Shown here one piece after another: positions 49,552 to 59,280 of a DNA stretch of 64,000 bases; the stretch's first letter is position 1; every line of letters starts with the position of its first letter. Below the pieces are notes generated by a model that was given only the letters and a program-made list of their open reading frames with translations, was not told the DNA's origin and did not search any database. The position numbers were made by a program, and so were the translations under genes. This DNA is from Polaromonas sp. (GTDB lineage: Bacteria > Pseudomonadota > Gammaproteobacteria > Burkholderiales > Burkholderiaceae_C): NCBI GenBank assembly GCA_028292745.1, contig JAQGLT010000002.1:92646-156645 (forward strand), read 5' to 3'.

Positions 49552-50559
49552 TTACTGCGCGGCCATGGAAACTGACGTTAAATCTGAAAATGGACGCTGG
49601 GAAAGCCGCAAGATGTCCTCGATTTCGATGGGACTGAGCAGGCGCTGGGGAACCAGTTCGTCAGCGATGATTTGAGCCGAGCCTAAAAAGACAGCAGGTT
49701 CGCGGCCATGGACCTGTACCAGCGGCGCATCGTTTCCCCATTTCCCTCGACGGCGCAAGCCGCTTGAAAAGCGTCTGGCGTCATCGGCATCCAATGTGAC
49801 AGAGGGATAGGCCGCCACCAGCGCCTGCGGCGCCAACAGGCAGGCCTCCCGCTCAGCCTCGCTCATGGCTTCCAGCGCCGCCAAGGTGACGCACTGGCTG
49901 GCTACAAATCCACCGGTGTCCAGCCGCCGCAGCAAGCCCAGATGCGCACCACAACCCAAGGCTTCGCCGATGTCTTCCCCCAGCGTGCGGATATAAGTCC
50001 CTTTGCTGCAGGTCACTATGATTTTAATAGCTAGTGGCGCCCGCTCGTCTTGCGCTAAAGCCATATTCAGCTTAAAAATAGTGACGTGCCGCGCCTCACG
50101 CTCCACATCGATGCCTTTGCGGGCATATTCGTACAGCGCCTTGCCATCCTTTTTCAGCGCCGAATACATGGGTGGAACCTGCGCCTGGGGGCCACAAAAC
50201 CGTTGCGTGACGGCCTCTAGCATTGCGGAGGTGATCTCCGGCACAGGCCGGGTCTCAATGACCTCGCCTTCCGCATCAGCCGTAGTCGTCTTCTGGCCGA
50301 GCAGCAGCACCGCCTCATAGGTCTTGTCGGCGTCGAGCTGCAGCTGGCTGAACTTGGTGGCCGCCCCAAAGCACAGCGGCAGCACCCCGGTGGCCAGCGG
50401 ATCAAGCGTCCCGGTGTGGCCGGCCTTGTCTGCCCGCAGAAGCCACTTGGCTTTCTGCAGCGCCTGGTTGCTCGACAAGCCCAGCGGTTTGTCGAGCAGC
50501 AGCACGCCATGAACGGGACGTCGCTGGACTTTCTGGCGATGCGATGAGGTTGGGGTCAT
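49552..50559 (-). CDS. truB: tRNA pseudouridine(55) synthase
   Basis: Makes pseudouridine 55 in the T-loop of tRNAs. The 335-residue protein has [18 protein letters not shown], the catalytic Asp in [19 protein letters not shown] and the [19 protein letters not shown] block. A C-terminal PUA-like domain is present. A 49-bp element read in sense covers the residues just before TCSKGTYIR. In typical TruB this stretch is only about four residues shorter, so the insertion interpretation is weaker here than in tex. Confidence 0.96.
   Translation of the reverse strand: MTPTSSHRQKVQRRPVHGVLLLDKPLGLSSNQALQKAKWLLRADKAGHTGTLDPLATGVLPLCFGAATKFSQLQLDADKTYEAVLLLGQKTTTADAEGEVIETRPVPEITSAMLEAVTQRFCGPQAQVPPMYSALKKDGKALYEYARKGIDVEREARHVTIFKLNMALAQDERAPLAIKIIVTCSKGTYIRTLGEDIGEALGCGAHLGLLRRLDTGGFVASQCVTLAALEAMSEAEREACLLAPQALVAAYPSVTLDADDARRFSSGLRRRGKWGNDAPLVQVHGREPAVFLGSAQIIADELVPQRLLSPIEIEDILRLSQRPFSDLTSVSMAAQ
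50016..50064 (-). repeat. 49-bp dispersed element, copy 10 (in truB, sense)
   Basis: A 49-bp core with ATGGCTTTAGCGC at the left and AGCTATTAAAATCATAG at the right, preceded by TTTTAAG. It is read in frame as [16 protein letters not shown], the same frame as copies 1, 3 and 11. Confidence 0.75.
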
Positions 50560-50565
50560 AAGGCT

Positions 50566-50645
50566 CCGACAGGCTCTGCGCCGGGCCTGCCCGAACGCTG
50601 GTTGGCACCGTTGTCCCCGAACCTGTCAAAGGGGAACGGCGCGAA
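50566..50645 (+). repeat. Degenerate inverted-repeat element between rbfA and truB
   Basis: CCGACAGGCTCTGCG and CCTGCCCGAACG, then CCGTTGTCCCCGAACCTGTC and a GGGGAACGGC end, resemble a diverged copy of the widespread dyad built on TTCGACAGGCTCAGCCCGAA. It fills the 87-bp gap between rbfA and truB. Confidence 0.5.
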
Positions 50646-50646
50646 C

Positions 50647-51015
50647 TCAGTCGTCCTGGGCGCGGGAAGACACCGCCTTGGCTATCAAGGCGTTCAGGTC
50701 AGCGGCTCGTTCGGTCGTTTGATCAAAATGGAAATGCAGGGTCGGCACGGTGTGCGTCATCAGCCGCTTGAACAGGCCGTTGCGCAGGAAGCCCGCAGCC
50801 TGATTGAGCGCGATTTCGCACTCTTTCGGGTCGCCGACCAGCACGCTGAAATAAATCTTGGCATGGGCGTAGTCGGGGGTGACCTCGACCGACTGAACCG
50901 TCACCATGCCGACGCGCGGGTCTTTCAACTCGCGGGCGATCAGTTCCGTCAGATCCCGCTGGATCTGATCGGCAACGCGAAAGCCGCGATTGGGAGTGGA
51001 TGATTTTTTACGCAT
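50647..51015 (-). CDS. rbfA: 30S ribosome-binding factor RbfA
   Basis: Small KH-fold factor for late 30S subunit assembly. The 122-residue protein starts at [19 protein letters not shown]. It has [20 protein letters not shown] and [14 protein letters not shown], as expected. It lies between infB and truB in the canonical order. The 16-residue upstream extension is not family-like. Confidence 0.95.
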   Translation of the reverse strand: MRKKSSTPNRGFRVADQIQRDLTELIARELKDPRVGMVTVQSVEVTPDYAHAKIYFSVLVGDPKECEIALNQAAGFLRNGLFKRLMTHTVPTLHFHFDQTTERAADLNALIAKAVSSRAQDD

Positions 51016-51093
51016 GAAATAAGAATCCGGAATTACAGTCCTGTACGAAACGCAGCAGCCCACCAGCCGAAGGGCTGATGGGGCGGCCGTTTC

Positions 51094-54078
51094 TTACAAG
51101 GTCCGGGCCACTTCCTTGATCTCGAAGAACTCCAGAATGTCGCCCACTTCAATGTCGTTGTAGTTCTTGACATTCAAGCCGCACTCGAAGCCTTCCTTGA
51201 CTTCCCGTGCATCGTCCTTGAAGCGCTTGAGCGAGTCGAGTTCGCCGGTGTAGATGACCACGTTCTGGCGCAACAGGCGCAACCTGGCGGTGCGCCGGAC
51301 CACGCCGGCAGTGACCATGCAGCCTGCGATCGAACCGATCTTGCTGACCTTGAACACCTGGCGAATCTCTGCATTGCCGATGATTTCTTCCTTCTTGTCA
51401 GGCGTCAGCATGCCGGACATGGCGGCCTTGAGCTCGTCCACAGCATCGTAAATGATGTTGTAGTAACGAATGTCAATGCCGTTGTTCTCCGCCTGCTTGC
51501 GTGCCTGTGCATCGGCACGGGTATTAAAGCCGATCAGCACTGCTTTCGATGCAATGGCCAGGTTGACATCGGACTCCGAAATACCGCCGACACCTGAGTA
51601 CACCAGCTGAACCTTGACCTCCTCGGTCGAAAGCTTGAGCAGCGACTGCGCAAGCGCTTCCTGCGAGCCTTGGACATCGGCCTTGATGATGATGGGCAGC
51701 ATCTTGACTTCGCCGGCATTGATGTCGGAAAACATGTTCTCCAGCTTGGACGCCTGCTGCTTGGCCAGCTTGGTATTGCGAAACTTGCCGGCGCGGTAGG
51801 TTGCGATTTCGCGCACCCGGCGCTCGTCGGTCATAACCATGAAGTCATCGCCTGCCTGCGGCACTTCCGTCAGACCCTGAATCTCGACCGGAATCGAAGG
51901 ACCAGCGGTTTTGATCGGCTTGCCGTTTTCGTCCAGCATGGCGCGCACGCGGCCATAGGTCGACCCGGCCAGCACCACATCGCCCGCCTTCAGCGTGCCG
52001 GACTGGACCAGCACCGTGGCCACCGGGCCGCGCCCCTTGTCCAGGCGGGCCTCGATCACCAGGCCCTTGGCCATGGCATCAACCGAGGCTCGGAGTTCGA
52101 GCACCTCAGCCTGCAGCAGCACCTGTTCTAGCAACTCGTCAATGCCTGCACCGGTGTGAGCCGAGACAGGAACGAACGGCGAATCGCCGCCGAACTCTTC
52201 GGGCACAACGCCTTCAGTGACCAGTTCGCCCTTGACGCGCTCCATATTGATGCCGGGCTTGTCGATCTTGTTGATGGCGACGACGATCGGAACACCGGCA
52301 GCGCGTGCATGCTTGATGGCTTCGCGGGTCTGCGGCATCACGCCATCGTCGGCGGCGACCACCAGGATCACGATGTCGGTTGCCTGCGCACCACGGGCAC
52401 GCATGGCAGTGAAGGCTTCGTGGCCCGGGGTATCCAGGAAGGACACCATGCCGCGCGGGGTTTCCACATGGTAGGCACCAATATGCTGGGTAATGCCGCC
52501 GGCTTCACCAGAAGCCACCTTGGCACGGCGAATGTAGTCAAGCAGCGAGGTTTTACCGTGATCAACGTGACCCATGACCGTCACCACCGGCGCGCGTGGC
52601 AACGCTTCGGCCTGCTGGCCCTGCACATCGTCGTCAGTGAACGCTTCCGGGTCATCCAGCGCGGCGGTGAGTGCCGTATGGCCCATTTCTTCCACCACGA
52701 TCATGGCGGTATCCTGGTCCAGTGGCTGGTTGATGGTGACCATCTGGCCGAGTTTCATCAAATGCTTGATGACTTCGGAGGACTTGATGCTCATCTTGTG
52801 GGCAAGCTCTGAAACCGTGATGGTTTCGGGAACATGGACCTCAATCACCTTGAATTCGGTGGGCATCACAAAATTGGATTCGGGACGCACTTCACGACCC
52901 GAACTGCGCCGGCCACGCGGTCCGGCGCGGAAATTGCCACGGCCAGGAACAACCGGTGCGCCACGGCTTGGAATGCCCTTCTTCTTGGCCGCATCGTCTT
53001 TCCAGGTCGAGGACAGGTTCTCCGACTTGACTTCCTTCTTGCCGGCCGCACCCGGAGCAGCCGCCACCGCAGGCGCGGCACCCGGGGCGCCAGGTTTGGC
53101 TGCGCCAGGCACAACCACCGGCTTGTGCAAAGTGCCTTTCATCGCGACCTTCGGGTCCACATGCGGAACCAGGACACGCTTGGGTGCAGACAACATGGCG
53201 CGAATGCCAGCCGCTTCGGCCTCAGCCTTGCGCCGTCGCTCCTGCAGATCCACCGCCTTGGCGGCATCCGCCTGGAATTCAGCCGTTGCTTTTGCCTTGG
53301 CGGCAGCCTGCACGTTGGCGGTTTCTGCAGCCTTGGCGGTTGCAGCTTCCGCGGCTTTGTTGCTCTTTTCTGCGGCAGCCGTATCCATTGCGTTTTGTGC
53401 TTCCACGGTGACCGCTGGCGCTTTGGGGGCGGCCGGCGCGGGCTTGAAAATTTTGCCAATCGTCGGCTTCGCCTTTTTTGCGGCTTCCGCAGCCAAAGCA
53501 GCCGCTTGTGCAGCCGCCTCGGCCTGCACAGCCGCCTCGGCCTGGGCTTTTTGCGCAGCCTCTTCACGTTCCCGCTCGCGGGCGGCTTCCTGAGCCGCCT
53601 GCTCATCACGCAAACGTCGCTTTTCCGTCAACTCGGCTTCCTGGCGTCGCAGCAGCTCGGCATGGCGGCTCGCCTCTTCTTCCCGGCGAACCAGTTCGGC
53701 ATCCTCGGCAGCCTGCGCCGAAGACACAGCAGCCGATGACGCATGCACTTCTTCAGCAGGCAAGTCAGCTTCGTCTTCACGCCTGACGAAAGTACGCTTT
53801 TTGCGCACTTCGACCTGAATGGTGCGGGCTTTACCCGTGGAGTCGGCCTGCTTGATTTCAGAAGTCGACTTCTTCACCAGCGTGATCTTCTTGCGATCGG
53901 CCGCAACGGTGCCATGGCTGGCATGAAGGTAGCCAAGCAGCTTTTGCTTGTCGGACTCCGACAAGGGATCGCTGGCCTGCGATTTGGGAACACCTGCGCT
54001 GGTCAATTGCTCGATCAGCGTAGCGGGAGATTTATTCAATTCAGCTGCGAATTCAGCGACGGTAGTGGTACTGGACAT
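51094..54078 (-). CDS. infB: Translation initiation factor IF-2
   Basis: GTPase that places initiator tRNA on the 30S subunit. The 994-residue protein has an N-terminal IF2_N module ([20 protein letters not shown]) and a long Ala/Glu/Lys/Arg-rich linker (about residues 120-270). A second IF2_N module ([18 protein letters not shown]) precedes the G domain ([40 protein letters not shown]). Domains II to IV follow. The linker explains the many antisense open frames here. It lies 28 bp after nusA. Confidence 0.98.
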   Translation of the reverse strand: MSSTTTVAEFAAELNKSPATLIEQLTSAGVPKSQASDPLSESDKQKLLGYLHASHGTVAADRKKITLVKKSTSEIKQADSTGKARTIQVEVRKKRTFVRREDEADLPAEEVHASSAAVSSAQAAEDAELVRREEEASRHAELLRRQEAELTEKRRLRDEQAAQEAAREREREEAAQKAQAEAAVQAEAAAQAAALAAEAAKKAKPTIGKIFKPAPAAPKAPAVTVEAQNAMDTAAAEKSNKAAEAATAKAAETANVQAAAKAKATAEFQADAAKAVDLQERRRKAEAEAAGIRAMLSAPKRVLVPHVDPKVAMKGTLHKPVVVPGAAKPGAPGAAPAVAAAPGAAGKKEVKSENLSSTWKDDAAKKKGIPSRGAPVVPGRGNFRAGPRGRRSSGREVRPESNFVMPTEFKVIEVHVPETITVSELAHKMSIKSSEVIKHLMKLGQMVTINQPLDQDTAMIVVEEMGHTALTAALDDPEAFTDDDVQGQQAEALPRAPVVTVMGHVDHGKTSLLDYIRRAKVASGEAGGITQHIGAYHVETPRGMVSFLDTPGHEAFTAMRARGAQATDIVILVVAADDGVMPQTREAIKHARAAGVPIVVAINKIDKPGINMERVKGELVTEGVVPEEFGGDSPFVPVSAHTGAGIDELLEQVLLQAEVLELRASVDAMAKGLVIEARLDKGRGPVATVLVQSGTLKAGDVVLAGSTYGRVRAMLDENGKPIKTAGPSIPVEIQGLTEVPQAGDDFMVMTDERRVREIATYRAGKFRNTKLAKQQASKLENMFSDINAGEVKMLPIIIKADVQGSQEALAQSLLKLSTEEVKVQLVYSGVGGISESDVNLAIASKAVLIGFNTRADAQARKQAENNGIDIRYYNIIYDAVDELKAAMSGMLTPDKKEEIIGNAEIRQVFKVSKIGSIAGCMVTAGVVRRTARLRLLRQNVVIYTGELDSLKRFKDDAREVKEGFECGLNVKNYNDIEVGDILEFFEIKEVARTL

Positions 54079-54106
54079 ATTTTATTTTCCTGACGGGCCT
54101 CCATGA

Positions 54107-55627
54107 TCATTGCTCTTGGGCCGCTGCGGATGCAGCGGCTTTGCCAGCGTCATCGGTAAACCAATGGGCGCGTGCAGTCATGATCAGGGCTTTGGCCTCG
54201 TCCGCAGACTGGCCGGTTATTTCGGTAAGCTCATCCACGGCCAGATCGGCCAGGTCGTCGCGGGTGGCAACACCCGCTGCTTTAAGTTTGTCTATCAGCT
54301 CTGGCGTCAAGCCTTCAACGTCATGCAGATTCTGCGAAACGCCGCCGACATTTTCTTCCAGGGCGATCTCCATTGTCAAAAGCGCGTCTTTGGCACGGGT
54401 GCGCAATTCGTTGACGGTGTCTTCATCGAAGGACTCGATCTCCAGCATTTCCTGCAGCGGCACGTAAGCGACTTCTTCGAGGCTAGTAAACCCTTCGGCA
54501 ATCAGAATATCGGCGATTTCCTCATCCACGTCGAGCTTTTCCATGAACAGCTTGCGGCTGGTATCCGTTTCATTGGCCTGCTTCTGGGCGGACTCGTTGG
54601 CATCCATGATGTTGATCTTCCAGCCCGTCAACTCCGAAGCCAGGCGCACATTCTGGCCGCCTCGGCCAATCGCAATCGCCAGGTTTTCCTCGTCCACCAC
54701 GACATCCATGGCATGCCGCTCTTCATCGACGACGATGGATGAGACGTTGGCCGGTGCCAGTGCGCCAATCACGAACTGGGCTGGATCTTCGCTCCACAGC
54801 ACGATATCGACGCGTTCACCGGCGAGTTCGTTGGTCACGCCATTGACACGGGTGCCACGCACACCCACGCAGGTGCCAATAGGATCCACCCGCTTGTCAT
54901 GCGACAACACGGCGATCTTGGCACGAGAACCGGCATCACGGGCGCATGATTTAATTTCCAGCAGGCCTTGCTCGATTTCAGGAACTTCCTGACGGAAAAG
55001 CTCGACCATGTACTCAGGCGCGGTGCGCGACAAAATAATCGGCGCCCCGCGCAGGGTGGTGTCGACTTCCATGATCATGGCACGCACGCGGTCGCCGGTT
55101 CGCAGGTTTTCCTTCGGGATCATGTCGGTGCGACGCAAGCGGCCTTCCACCCGGCCTGACTCGACAATCAAGTCGCCCTTGTCCATGCGCTTGACCGTGC
55201 CGACAAAAATCTTGTCACCGCGTGACATGAAGTCGTTGAGCAGCATCTCGCGCTCGGCATCGCGAATTTTTTGCAGAATGACCTGTTTGGCGGCTTGCGC
55301 GCCAATGCGTCCAATCGGCAAGCTCTCGACCGGCTTTTCAATAAAGTCGCCTTCCTCGATGTCAGCGATTTCATCTCTGGCATCAGTCACCAGCTCTTCA
55401 GCTTCGGGATTCTGCAGTCCAGCCTCATCGGCCACCACCAGCCAGCGGCGGAAGGTCTCGTAATTACCGCTGTCACGGTCCACCGCAACGCGAATATCCA
55501 CACCATCGGGATAGACCTTTTTGGTAGCCGAGGCAAGCGCAAGCTCAACAGCACCGAACACCACATCACGTTCAACGTTTTTTTCACGCGAGATAGCATC
55601 AACCAGCATCAACAGTTCGCGATTCAT
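54107..55627 (-). CDS. nusA: Transcription termination/antitermination protein NusA
   Basis: Binds RNA polymerase and modulates pausing, termination and antitermination. The 506-residue protein starts at [18 protein letters not shown]. It has an S1 domain ([19 protein letters not shown]) and two KH domains ([35 protein letters not shown]). C-terminal helix-hairpin-helix/acidic repeats follow ([18 protein letters not shown] and a second unit near [16 protein letters not shown]). It sits between rimP and infB. The operon leader contains a terminator-like hairpin that NusA could influence. Confidence 0.97.
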   Translation of the reverse strand: MNRELLMLVDAISREKNVERDVVFGAVELALASATKKVYPDGVDIRVAVDRDSGNYETFRRWLVVADEAGLQNPEAEELVTDARDEIADIEEGDFIEKPVESLPIGRIGAQAAKQVILQKIRDAEREMLLNDFMSRGDKIFVGTVKRMDKGDLIVESGRVEGRLRRTDMIPKENLRTGDRVRAMIMEVDTTLRGAPIILSRTAPEYMVELFRQEVPEIEQGLLEIKSCARDAGSRAKIAVLSHDKRVDPIGTCVGVRGTRVNGVTNELAGERVDIVLWSEDPAQFVIGALAPANVSSIVVDEERHAMDVVVDEENLAIAIGRGGQNVRLASELTGWKINIMDANESAQKQANETDTSRKLFMEKLDVDEEIADILIAEGFTSLEEVAYVPLQEMLEIESFDEDTVNELRTRAKDALLTMEIALEENVGGVSQNLHDVEGLTPELIDKLKAAGVATRDDLADLAVDELTEITGQSADEAKALIMTARAHWFTDDAGKAAASAAAQEQ

Positions 55628-55649
55628 TTCACAAGCCTGCCTTTCTAAA

Positions 55650-56246
55650 TTATTTGTTAATGGATTTATCAGCAGCAGCCTTGGGCCTGCGACCCTTGAA
55701 ATCAACCACAGGCGCTAGACGCGCGTGCTGGATTTCATCCAATGTGAAGCCAAGCGCTTGGAGTGGCGCAGGAATCCGTTTTTTACTAATTTTCTGGCCA
55801 GGCTTGACGGCGGGCTCATCACTCCAGACGATCTGCCAGCCCGACTTACCTGCTGCTGGTTCGGCTCGCTCCAGAGTGCCGCGGAATTTCTTGCGACTGG
55901 CCGAGATGGTCGAGCCCGCACTGGCTGCCGCTCCAATGGGTGCCTTGAGCGTGATGTCTATCAGCTCGCCGGCAAAGCGTTCAAAATCTTTTTCATTTCT
56001 CAACGGCCTGTCAATTCCTGGGGAACTGACCTCAAGCCGGGCATACTCCGCACCCTCGACCTCAAGGACAAACTGCAACTGACGCGTGACTTTTTCACAG
56101 TCTTCGGCATTGATGAACTGCTCGGCCTCCGCCACATAAGGCATGTCAATCGTGACACGCAACAAGCCGCCGCTCGTGCGCTCGACCTCTACCAGTTCGT
56201 ATCCCAGGCCGGTTACCGTTTGCTCAATTGTCTCTTGCAAAGCCAT
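55650..56246 (-). CDS. rimP: Ribosome maturation factor RimP
   Basis: Assists 30S subunit maturation. The 198-residue protein has [38 protein letters not shown] and the [20 protein letters not shown] block, then an SH3-like C-terminal domain with an insertion and a Lys/Arg-rich tail. It is the first gene of rimP-nusA-infB-rbfA-truB. A promoter and an intrinsic-terminator-like hairpin lie in the 190 bp upstream. Confidence 0.94.
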   Translation of the reverse strand: MALQETIEQTVTGLGYELVEVERTSGGLLRVTIDMPYVAEAEQFINAEDCEKVTRQLQFVLEVEGAEYARLEVSSPGIDRPLRNEKDFERFAGELIDITLKAPIGAAASAGSTISASRKKFRGTLERAEPAAGKSGWQIVWSDEPAVKPGQKISKKRIPAPLQALGFTLDEIQHARLAPVVDFKGRRPKAAADKSINK

Positions 56247-56301
56247 TCAGTCTTTCGTTCCTTCTTTGTCACTGTGTTGCCGGGTGCAAAAACAAACGCC
56301 C

Positions 56302-56333
56302 AAAAAAAATGGGCGGTGAAACCCCGCCCATTT
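56302..56333 (-). terminator. Intrinsic terminator in the rimP leader / end of yej operon
   Basis: On the minus strand the perfect stem ATGGGCGG/CCGCCCAT with a seven-base loop is followed by eight T residues. It lies downstream of yejF, but also about 10 bases downstream of the predicted start point of the rimP promoter and about 55 bp before the rimP ATG. Confidence 0.9.
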
Positions 56334-56350
56334 GGTCGTGTGAAGCGCGT

Positions 56351-56379
56351 ATTCTAGCCCAGATTGCGCTGCATTGCAA
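56351..56379 (-). promoter_or_regulatory. Sigma-70-type promoter of the rimP-nusA-infB operon
   Basis: On the minus strand TTGCAA (56379-56374) and TAGAAT (56356-56351) are separated by 17 bp. This is the best promoter-like sequence I see in the window. Confidence 0.7.
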
Positions 56380-56437
56380 CAATTTTAATGCCTGAAACAG
56401 TGTTGAACAACCAAAGGGCAACCGGTTGGCAGACCGG

Positions 56438-58039
56438 TTAATCCTGGGCCACCAGAATTTGCGTATACGGATGGCGCGGATGATCCAGCACTTGCAGCAC
56501 CGTGCCCGATTCAACAACTTCGCCGTCCTTCATCACCATCACCTCATGGGCCATGGCGCGGATTACTTGAATATCGTGGGTAATGAGCAGGTAGCTCAAG
56601 CCACGCTCGCGCTGCAGCCGCTGCAAAAGCGTCAGCACCTGTTTTTGAATGGTGACGTCCAGCGCGCTGGTGGGCTCGTCCAGTACCAACAAAGCAGGGT
56701 TGATGATGAGCACCCGTGCAATCGCCAATCGCTGACGCTGGCCACCGGAAAACTCATGCGGATACCGCCGCAGCAAGCCTGGAAACTGTGCCTCCGTCAT
56801 GCCCACATCTTCCAGGGACTGCTCAACGCGCAGCCTCCTTTCGGTCTGGCTCAGCAAAGGTTCATGCACCCGCAGGCCCTCTTCCACAATCGCCTCGACC
56901 GTCATGCGGGGCGACAGTGACGAAAACGGATCCTGGAAAACCACCTGAACGGCGCGGCGCAGGGCTTTGTTGCTGGCCGCCTGCCGGCTCCAGGATCGCC
57001 CGGCGGCCTGCAACTGGCCGGAAAAAGGCAGCAGCCCAAGGCTGGCCAGCGCCAGCGTTGACTTGCCCGAGCCTGATTCGCCAACGATACCAAGCGTTTT
57101 TCCAGGAGGGACAGTGAAAGTCGCATCCTTGACGGCAACGAATTCGCTCTTGCCGAACCAGCCCCTCAGCCCTGGGAGGGCCACCGGGTAGGCGACCCGC
57201 AAGTGGTTGGCCTGCAAGACGGCCGCTGCAACCACGGGCGAACTCGCACTGGCCACGTCCCGCTCCGGCTTGCTGTCGATCAGCTTGCGGGTGTAGGGAT
57301 GCTCGGGCTTGGCAAACACGTCTTCTACCGTTCCCTGCTCCACTAGATGGCCGTTTTCCATGACGGCGATGCGGTGGGCAAAACGGCGCACCAGGTTGAG
57401 GTCGTGGGTAATCAGGAGGACGGCCATGCCAGTGCGCTGTTGCAGTTCGCTCAGCAGGTCTAGAATCTGGCCGCGCAGGGTGACGTCCAGGGCCGTGGTC
57501 GGTTCGTCGGCCAGCAGCAGTTTGGGGCTGCACGCCAACGCCATGGCGATCATGGCGCGCTGGCGCTGGCCGCCCGACAGCTGGTGAGGAAAAGCCCTGG
57601 CTCGCCGCTCAGGCTCTGCAATACCGGTATCTGCTATTAGTTTAATAGCTGCCTGCGCAGCCTGCGCCTTCGCTAGACCCTGTTTTAGCTGTACAACTTC
57701 GGCAATCTGGTCGCCGATGGTGAACAATGGGTTGAGCGCCGTCATGGGCTCCTGGAAAATCATGGCGATGTCGCGGCCACGAATGCCAAGCAATGCGCGT
57801 TCGGGCAGCGACAGAAGATTGCACTGTCCCTCGGGTCCGTCGAAATTGGCTTGTCCACTGATGGAAGCACCTTGAACCAGCCGCAACAGGCTCAGCGCAG
57901 TCACTGTCTTACCAGAACCTGATTCGCCAACCAAAGCCAGTTTTTCACCAGGCGCGATAGAAAAATTGATGCCGCGCACCACTTCCTTGCCCGCAAAGGC
58001 CACCCGAAGGTCTATGACATCGAGAAGCGGCTGGCTCAC
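56438..58039 (-). CDS. yejF: ABC transporter, duplicated ATP-binding protein (YejF-like)
   Basis: A 533-residue fusion of two oligopeptide-type ATPase domains. Each has a Walker A GESGSGKT (residues about 35-42 and 315-322), a signature LSGGQRQR or FSGGQRQR, and a Walker B LLLADEP or LLVLDEP. It powers import of peptides (YejABEF takes up microcin C and peptides in enterics). It overlaps yejE by 4 bp. A 49-bp element (57634-57682) read in sense encodes QGLAKAQAAQAAIKLIA in the helical subdomain. Normal family members have a stretch of similar length there. Confidence 0.94.
   Translation of the reverse strand: MSQPLLDVIDLRVAFAGKEVVRGINFSIAPGEKLALVGESGSGKTVTALSLLRLVQGASISGQANFDGPEGQCNLLSLPERALLGIRGRDIAMIFQEPMTALNPLFTIGDQIAEVVQLKQGLAKAQAAQAAIKLIADTGIAEPERRARAFPHQLSGGQRQRAMIAMALACSPKLLLADEPTTALDVTLRGQILDLLSELQQRTGMAVLLITHDLNLVRRFAHRIAVMENGHLVEQGTVEDVFAKPEHPYTRKLIDSKPERDVASASSPVVAAAVLQANHLRVAYPVALPGLRGWFGKSEFVAVKDATFTVPPGKTLGIVGESGSGKSTLALASLGLLPFSGQLQAAGRSWSRQAASNKALRRAVQVVFQDPFSSLSPRMTVEAIVEEGLRVHEPLLSQTERRLRVEQSLEDVGMTEAQFPGLLRRYPHEFSGGQRQRLAIARVLIINPALLVLDEPTSALDVTIQKQVLTLLQRLQRERGLSYLLITHDIQVIRAMAHEVMVMKDGEVVESGTVLQVLDHPRHPYTQILVAQD
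57634..57682 (-). repeat. 49-bp dispersed element, copy 11 (in yejF, sense)
   Basis: A 49-bp core with CAGGGTCTAGCG at the left and AGCTATTAAACTAATAG at the right. The left box is only partly kept. It is read in the same frame as copies 1, 3 and 10. Confidence 0.72.
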
Positions 58040-59280
58040 TCATCCACCTTTCGCGGGTCCAGCGCATCCCGCAGGGCATCGCCCATGAAGGTCAGCAGTA
58101 GCAAGGTGATTACCAGCACGGCAAAAGTCGACAGCGAAATCCACCACGCATCGATGTTGGCCTTGCCCTGGCTCAGCAGTTCGCCCAGGGAAGGTGTGCC
58201 GGGCGGCACGCCCAGGCCGAGAAAGTCCAGCGATGTGAGGGCCAGGATCGCCGCGCTCATGCGAAAAGGCAGGAACGTCACTACAGGCGTGAGACTGTTA
58301 GGCAAAATGTGCCGCCACATGATCTGCAAGTTACCGACCCCCAGCGCTTTTGCCGCCCGCACGTAATCCATCTGGCGATTTCTTAAAAACTCGGCCCGCA
58401 CATAGTCGGACAAGCCCATCCACCCGAACAGGCTGAGCAGCAGCAGCAGCAATGCCACGCTGGGCGCAAACATGGCGCTGAAAATGATCAACAGATACAG
58501 CTCGGGCATCGAGCCCCATATCTCGATAAAGCGCTGGGCGATCAAGTCTGTCTTGCCGCCCGCATAACCCTGGACGGCGCCCGCGATCACGCCCATCACC
58601 ACGCCGGTAACGGTCAGTGCCAGGCCAAACAGCACGCTCAGGCGAAAGCCGTAGATCAGCTGCGCCAGCAAATCACGGCCTCGGTCATCGGTGCCGAACA
58701 GGTTGTCTCGGGAAGGCGCGGAAGGATTGGGATCCTTGGCGAAATAGTTGATGGTGCGTGGCCCGTACGGATTGGGTGGATAGAGGGCCCAGTTGCCGCC
58801 CTGCGTCAAGCGCGTCTGGATAAACGGATCCAGGTAGTCCGCAGGCGTGTCGAAGTCGCCCTCGAAGGTTTTTTCGGAATAGTCTTTCAATATGGGGAAG
58901 TACAGCTCGCCCCGGTAGCGGACCACGAGGGGTTTGTCGTTGGACAGCACCTCGGCAAACAGGCTGAGCACCACGAGCAGGCAAAAAAGCACCAGGCTCC
59001 AGTAGCCCAGGCGATTGCGACTGAAGCGTTGCCAGGCACGGCGGGAAGGCGAGATTGAAGCCCCCACGCTTGTCGCTTCGCGTACTGCGCTGCCCCCCGA
59101 GGGGGCCGCTGCGCCTGCGGCCCGGCTAAGCCGGTTCCGCGGCCCTGGCTGGGATAAGGCGGCGGTGGCGCCTTCAGGTCCAGGGTGGCGAACGCTGAAT
59201 GAGGCAGTGGCGCCTTCAGGTTCCGGGGGGGAAATGCTGGCTGAATCAATCGAATTTGACACGAGGATCCACCCACACAT
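58036..59280 (-). CDS. yejE: ABC transporter permease (YejE-like)
   Basis: Inner-membrane permease of the OppC/DppC type, 414 residues, with about six helices and the EAA loop AAKALGVGNLQIMWRHILPN. The N-terminal 85 residues are not family-like. They contain two imperfect PEGATA repeats and then residues encoded by the GC-rich 85-bp repeat (59061-59145), ahead of the normal start RAWQRFSRNRLGYWSL. The start at 59280 lies inside the end of yejB (35-bp overlap). A GTG at 59262 is also possible. Confidence 0.92.
   Translation of the reverse strand: MCGWILVSNSIDSASISPPEPEGATASFSVRHPGPEGATAALSQPGPRNRLSRAAGAAAPSGGSAVREATSVGASISPSRRAWQRFSRNRLGYWSLVLFCLLVVLSLFAEVLSNDKPLVVRYRGELYFPILKDYSEKTFEGDFDTPADYLDPFIQTRLTQGGNWALYPPNPYGPRTINYFAKDPNPSAPSRDNLFGTDDRGRDLLAQLIYGFRLSVLFGLALTVTGVVMGVIAGAVQGYAGGKTDLIAQRFIEIWGSMPELYLLIIFSAMFAPSVALLLLLLSLFGWMGLSDYVRAEFLRNRQMDYVRAAKALGVGNLQIMWRHILPNSLTPVVTFLPFRMSAAILALTSLDFLGLGVPPGTPSLGELLSQGKANIDAWWISLSTFAVLVITLLLLTFMGDALRDALDPRKVDE
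59061..59145 (-). repeat. GC-rich 85-bp repeat, copy C (translated inside yejE)
   Basis: This is the reverse complement of the copy at 60347-60431 with few differences. It is read in the yejE frame as a segment beginning GPRNRLSRAAGAAAPSGGS, within the non-conserved N-terminal extension. Confidence 0.88.

Noticed and set aside
53200..53800. Repetitive Ala/Lys/Glu-coding region of infB as a DNA repeat
   Set aside because: This is the ordinary IF-2 linker; the low complexity is at protein level and typical for the order.
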